DNA of 6,950 nt, taken from positions 1 to 6,950 of the forward strand of contig JAEYRT010000040.1 of the NCBI GenBank assembly GCA_023435325.1, given 5' to 3'. This document shows positions 6,174 to 6,950 of this stretch, piece by piece. Numbering within the stretch: position 1 is the stretch's first letter; every line of letters starts with the position of its first letter. The notes beneath the pieces are model-generated. The model did not search any database, had not been told where the DNA came from, and worked only from the letters and a program-made list of their open reading frames with translations. A program made the position numbers and the translations under genes. Source of the DNA: Pseudomonadota bacterium (lineage in GTDB: Bacteria > Pseudomonadota > Gammaproteobacteria > Burkholderiales > Burkholderiaceae_C).

Positions 6174-6950
6174 ATGACAAGCACTCCTGCTGCTGCCCCA
6201 CAGGCAGCTCCTGCTCCAACCAAGCTGCTACCGAAGATAGGTCTGGCTGCAGCCTTTATCGCGCTGCTGGCCATTGTGCTGATGCCCTCACTGCCAGGCC
6301 TGCCGGTTGCAGGCCAGATGATGCTGGGCATTTTGGCGTTTGCCGTGATCGTCTGGATGACCGAGGCGCTGGATTATTCCGTCTCTGCCGTGGTCATTGG
6401 CGCCCTGATGATCGGCCTGCTGGCCATCAGCCCCGTGCCCGGCAAGGAAGGGGCCGACGCCGTCGCCATGGGCACCAAGGCGGCCTTGCCCTATGCACTG
6501 GGCGGCTTCAACAGCAGTGCCGTGGTGCTGGTGGCAGCTGCCTGCTTCATTGCCGCCGCCATGACAGCCACCCGGCTCGATCAGCGGATTGCGCTGCAGG
6601 TGCTTGCTTTCGTGCCCGCCCGTGCCAAGTATGTGGTGATGGGAGCCATTCTGGTGGGCTTTTTGCTGTCCTTCATCGTACCCAGCGCCACAGCCCGCGT
6701 GGCCTGCCTGATGCCCATCATGCTGGGCTTTCTGACGGCATTCGGTGCGGATCGTCGCAGCAAATTCGCTGCGCTGGTCGTGATCACGGCCGCCCAGACC
6801 GCCAGCGTCTGGAACGTGGGCATCAAGACTGCCGCGGCACAGAACATGGTGGCCATCGGCTTCATCGAACGCCAGTTTGGTGAAACCATTACCTGGGGTG
6901 AATGGTTTGTGGCCGGTGCGCCCTTTTCGGCGGCTCTGACCGTACTGCTC
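6174..6950 (+). CDS. DASS/SLC13-type anion permease, N-terminal part (cut by window end)
   Basis: This is an inner-membrane permease of the divalent anion:sodium symporter (DASS, SLC13) type, expected to carry dicarboxylates, tricarboxylates or similar anions; the substrate is not readable from this part. The first 259 codons are present without a stop, and the family is usually about 450-500 residues, so roughly half is missing. An Ala/Pro-rich cytoplasmic tail (3-16) precedes hydrophobic segments at about 22-40, 45-62, 70-86, 113-133, 153-170 and 175-190, with further segments after that. Family landmarks are WMTEALDYSVSAVVIGALM (61-79), GGFNSSAVVLVAAACFIAAAM (split over 110-130), and the first signature loop VPSATARVACLMP (169-181). 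That loop aligns with the SNT motif, but the Asn is replaced by Ala. A second conserved stretch, AAQTASVWNVGIKTAA, lies at about 206-221. The start is set by AAGGGAG at 6161-6167. The gene lies 131 bp after nth and is probably transcribed separately. Confidence 0.85.
   Translation, partial: MTSTPAAAPQAAPAPTKLLPKIGLAAAFIALLAIVLMPSLPGLPVAGQMMLGILAFAVIVWMTEALDYSVSAVVIGALMIGLLAISPVPGKEGADAVAMGTKAALPYALGGFNSSAVVLVAAACFIAAAMTATRLDQRIALQVLAFVPARAKYVVMGAILVGFLLSFIVPSATARVACLMPIMLGFLTAFGADRRSKFAALVVITAAQTASVWNVGIKTAAAQNMVAIGFIERQFGETITWGEWFVAGAPFSAALTVLL

Overview
The window looks like chromosomal housekeeping DNA from a betaproteobacterium of the family Comamonadaceae, with Comamonas or a close relative as my best guess. 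The basis is high GC content, the style of the proteins (863-residue GlnD, 271-residue MetAP, 216-residue Nth), the map-glnD order, and a palindromic intergenic element of the TAGCAGCTTGCGCT type that I associate with this family. Genus is an inference from memory, since no search was possible.

Layout from left to right. A 136-bp leader precedes map (137-952, +; methionine aminopeptidase type I). A strong intrinsic terminator follows (973-1011), then glnD (1110-3701, +; the bifunctional uridylyltransferase/uridylyl-removing enzyme that acts on PII proteins). A two-tier, nearly perfect inverted repeat of about 97 bp (3709-3805) lies between glnD and the convergent minus-strand pair. That pair is slyX (3812-4048) and, upstream of it, a fold-type-I PLP aminotransferase (4052-5245), separated by only 3 nt and so probably one operon. 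A 146-bp divergent intergenic region leads to nth (5392-6042, +; endonuclease III). After 131 bp comes the first 259 codons of a DASS/SLC13-type anion permease (6174 to the window end, +), which runs off the right edge.

Functionally these are independent units and not one pathway: N-terminal Met removal, nitrogen-status signalling, an amino-acid aminotransferase of unproven substrate, base-excision repair, and dicarboxylate-type anion uptake. Terminators or intergenic signals separate most of them.

I found no mobile element, CRISPR array, tRNA/rRNA gene or obvious novel system. The points worth a second look are the palindromic repeat, a 7-bp inverted repeat that includes the nth start codon, an Asn-to-Ala change in the first SNT motif of the permease, possible regulator sites upstream of map and of the permease, and a His-to-Leu change beside a metal ligand in MetAP.
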